NCBI GenBank assembly: GCA_012932295.1 | Contig: JAAONU010000009.1 | Coordinates: forward strand, 3,956,203-4,020,202 | DNA: 64,000 bases | Direction of reading: 5' to 3' | DNA from: Cyclina sinensis | Taxonomy: Eukaryota; Mollusca; Bivalvia; Venerida; Veneridae | Part shown: positions 62,080 to 64,000 of the stretch, piece by piece | How positions within the stretch are numbered: position 1 is the stretch's first letter | Layout of the letters: every line of letters starts with the position of its first letter | Notes under the pieces: model-generated | Seen by the model: only the letters and a program-made list of their open reading frames with translations | The model's database searches: none | Told to the model about the DNA's origin: nothing | Translations under genes and position numbers: made by a program

Positions 62080-63660
62080 ACTCTTACAACAACACTAATC
62101 ATAAAAAAATAAAGTTCTTTTTTAGGTCTTCTATAACTGTAAAATGGAACTTGTAACGAGAAACTTCTTTTTAAATTTGCATAATAAACTTTGAAGAAAC
62201 CTCGCGGTATTCCTAACAAGATATTTATCTATCATTAAAGCAGAAACACAGCCTTATAAAAGATGGCCTGTTACAAAACAATAACGAAATATTTTTATCT
62301 TAAAACACCAAGGAGTGGACACTTGGAAAAAAAAACGTTATGCAGTCTCAATTGTCTAAACAAGAGGGCAATGATGGCCCTAGATCGCTCACCTGAATAC
62401 TTTGCCTTTGGGTTTGCTGTTGAGCAAACATCAGAAGCTTTTTTAAGATTCTATCTCAATAAAACTATATGGATTCAAGTGACCCCAGGGTAGAGCAAAT
62501 TTTCACTCAAAAGGGCATAATTTGAACAAACTTGATAGAAGACCTCTAGCTGATATATAAGCCTTTGTAAAATCAATTGACTGCCTTGGCGGGGCCAAAT
62601 TTGACCCGAGAGGCATAATTTAAACAAACTTGGTAAAGTTTCACTTGACAAAGCTACATACCAAATCTTAAGACTCAGGGCCTTGTGATTTCAGACAAGA
62701 AGATTTTCCTAAAAAAAGCCTATGTAAAATGAATTGACCCTCGGGGTGGGGCCAAATTTGACCCTAGAAGTATAATTTGAACAAACCTGGTAGAGGTCCA
62801 CTCGGCAATGCTACGAACCAAATCTTAAGGCTCAATGACTTGTGGTTTCAGACAAGAAGATTTTCAAAGTTTTCCCTATATAAACCTGTGTAAAATCAAT
62901 TGACCCCCAGGGTGGGGCTAAACTTTACCCCAGGGATATAGTTTGAACAAACCTGATAGAGGTCCACAAGACAATGCTACATACCAAATCTTAAAGCTCA
63001 GGGCTTTGTGGTTTCAGAGAAGAAGAGTTTTAAAGTTTCCCTTTCTGTTGCCATGGCAACCAGAGTTCTTGATGGAATTCAATTCTTTGAACAACTTTGG
63101 TAGAGCTTTATGCAAGGAATATCTCAGGCACGTTTCGTCAAAGTTGGCTTAGCGGTATAGGAGGAGAAGTCGTTCAAGTCAAATTGTTGAGACGCACGGC
63201 ACACGCCGACAGACGCCGGACATTCAATGATCCCAAAAGCTCACCTTTTGAGCACTTTGTCGTTTTACTTCACCAGCCTAGTTGACATTGCCAATTCCAT
63301 ACAGATCATACAGATAACACTTTATCAAATAATATGTTGATACAGACTGACACTATATTAAACAATATGTTGATACAGATGACACTACATTAAATAATAT
63401 ATTTTCATGTTTCTGGATTCTGGCATTTTGATTATTTAAAAAAAAATAGTGCTTACCATAGAGGGCCGTCTGGGCTTACAGTGACCGACAAGTGAGCCCT
63501 CAAACACATAGCGGCCAGTGCCGAAGACTGAGGTCCGCAATATGCTTGGGACTGAGTGGAAGGCCCTCAATGATGTGCACTTTTTCTTATAAAATTTAAT
63601 ACCGCACATTTTATTTCTCAACATTACTTCTGAAGCCGAATTGAACAATAAATAATGTGT
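62080..63660. repeat. Duplicated block, copy 2, interrupted by a dispersed element
   Basis: Matches 47205-48665 at both ends (62080-62355; 63273-63350; 63405-63655). The middle is replaced by the dispersed element at 62357-63270. Confidence 0.7.
62357..63270 (+). mobile_element. Dispersed 'agagggcaatgatggccc' element
   Basis: It starts AACAAGAGGGCAATGATGGC followed by 'cctagatcgctcacctg', has four internal repeats of ~145 bp ('aatcaattgacc..ggggtggggccaaatttgacc', 'ggtccac..caatgctac..accaaatctta', 'cagacaagaagatttt') and ends in 'aaaagctcaccttttgagcac'. I recall such elements as very common in bivalve genomes. It is non-coding; the family with the 37.4-kb copy is the same. Confidence 0.75.
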
Positions 63661-63689
63661 TACAATGTAAAGGTATTGCGTTGAAAAAA

Positions 63690-64000
63690 ATGGTTTACAA
63701 AGGTTATACACAACTAAATCCCAAGCCCACTTTGTTCAACTAGCGACCGGTCTCTATTGAATCCTTTTATCAAAACCGTGCCGTACAATTAATTCAATTG
63801 AAAAGATGGTAAAAAAGCTGTAAAGATACCGACTTTGACATCTGATCACGAATTTAGAGAGACAAAAATAAAAGGAAAAGACAATTTAAACTTCAGTGGC
63901 AGAGTCAGAAAGATGACCTCCTAACTAAAGTTTCATCCATGAAACATTAAAATAAACATTTAAAAAGAAGAATACCGTTACGACTCAATTTCTCTTTCTC
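63690..64000. other. Right edge, no gene recognised
   Basis: AT-rich; nothing recognised. By analogy with the 47.2-49.7 kb region, an IAP-like gene could lie beyond the edge, but nothing inside the window shows it. Confidence 0.3.

Overview
The window looks like nuclear DNA of a bivalve-type mollusc. It is AT-rich, has intron-containing genes with GT-AG borders, and is dense in tRNA-derived SINEs, LINE 3' ends, minisatellites and dispersed elements with AGGTCA/TGACCT repeats of the kind common in clam and oyster genomes. The mollusc assignment is inferred from gene families and repeat style, not from a diagnostic gene. No organelle, bacterial or viral segment was seen, and no functional tRNA or rRNA gene could be supported.

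Layout. (1) 0.9-3.2 kb, + strand: a two-exon gene for a secreted protein made of near-identical 26-residue dicysteine repeats (galaxin-like). (2) 4.5-7.1 kb, - strand: an intronless reading frame for a secretory-pathway kinase of the PKDCC/VLK type, with a 5'UTR intron. (3) 11.4-24.5 kb, + strand: two tandem paralogous genes for type I membrane ZP-domain proteins. They share exon sizes and intron phases, ten ectodomain cysteines and a furin site, but their cytoplasmic tails differ completely. (4) 28.8-29.7 kb and 49.0-49.7 kb, - strand: two inhibitor-of-apoptosis (BIR-RING) paralogues, each with its coding sequence in one exon behind a splice acceptor.

The rest is mainly repeats. There are SINEs of three kinds (7.8-8.4, 10.3, 27.0, 32.1, 37.6, 52.1 and 59.1 kb) and 5'-truncated LINEs (53.8-54.8 and 57.4-58.7 kb). 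A 919-bp element with long terminal inverted repeats lies at 35.4-36.35 kb, and a long perfect-looking hairpin at 34.8 kb. A ~144-bp tandem array carries nuclear-receptor-like direct repeats (27.5-28.5 kb). A 2.1-kb array of about 52 copies of a 40/41-bp unit, each with a GC palindrome, occupies 44.7-46.85 kb, and a 40-bp AT-rich array occupies 61.1-61.8 kb. Two pairs of duplicated blocks link the right half together: 42.6-44.1 with 55.8-58.8 kb, and 47.2-48.7 with 62.1-63.7 kb.

The genes do not form one pathway. Galaxin-like, ZP and PKDCC-like products all concern the extracellular or secretory compartment. The IAPs fit the expanded cell-death/immune IAP repertoire of bivalves. The most unusual items are the galaxin-like repeat gene, the tandem ZP pair with swapped tails, and the palindromic satellite that may have grown out of a dispersed element.
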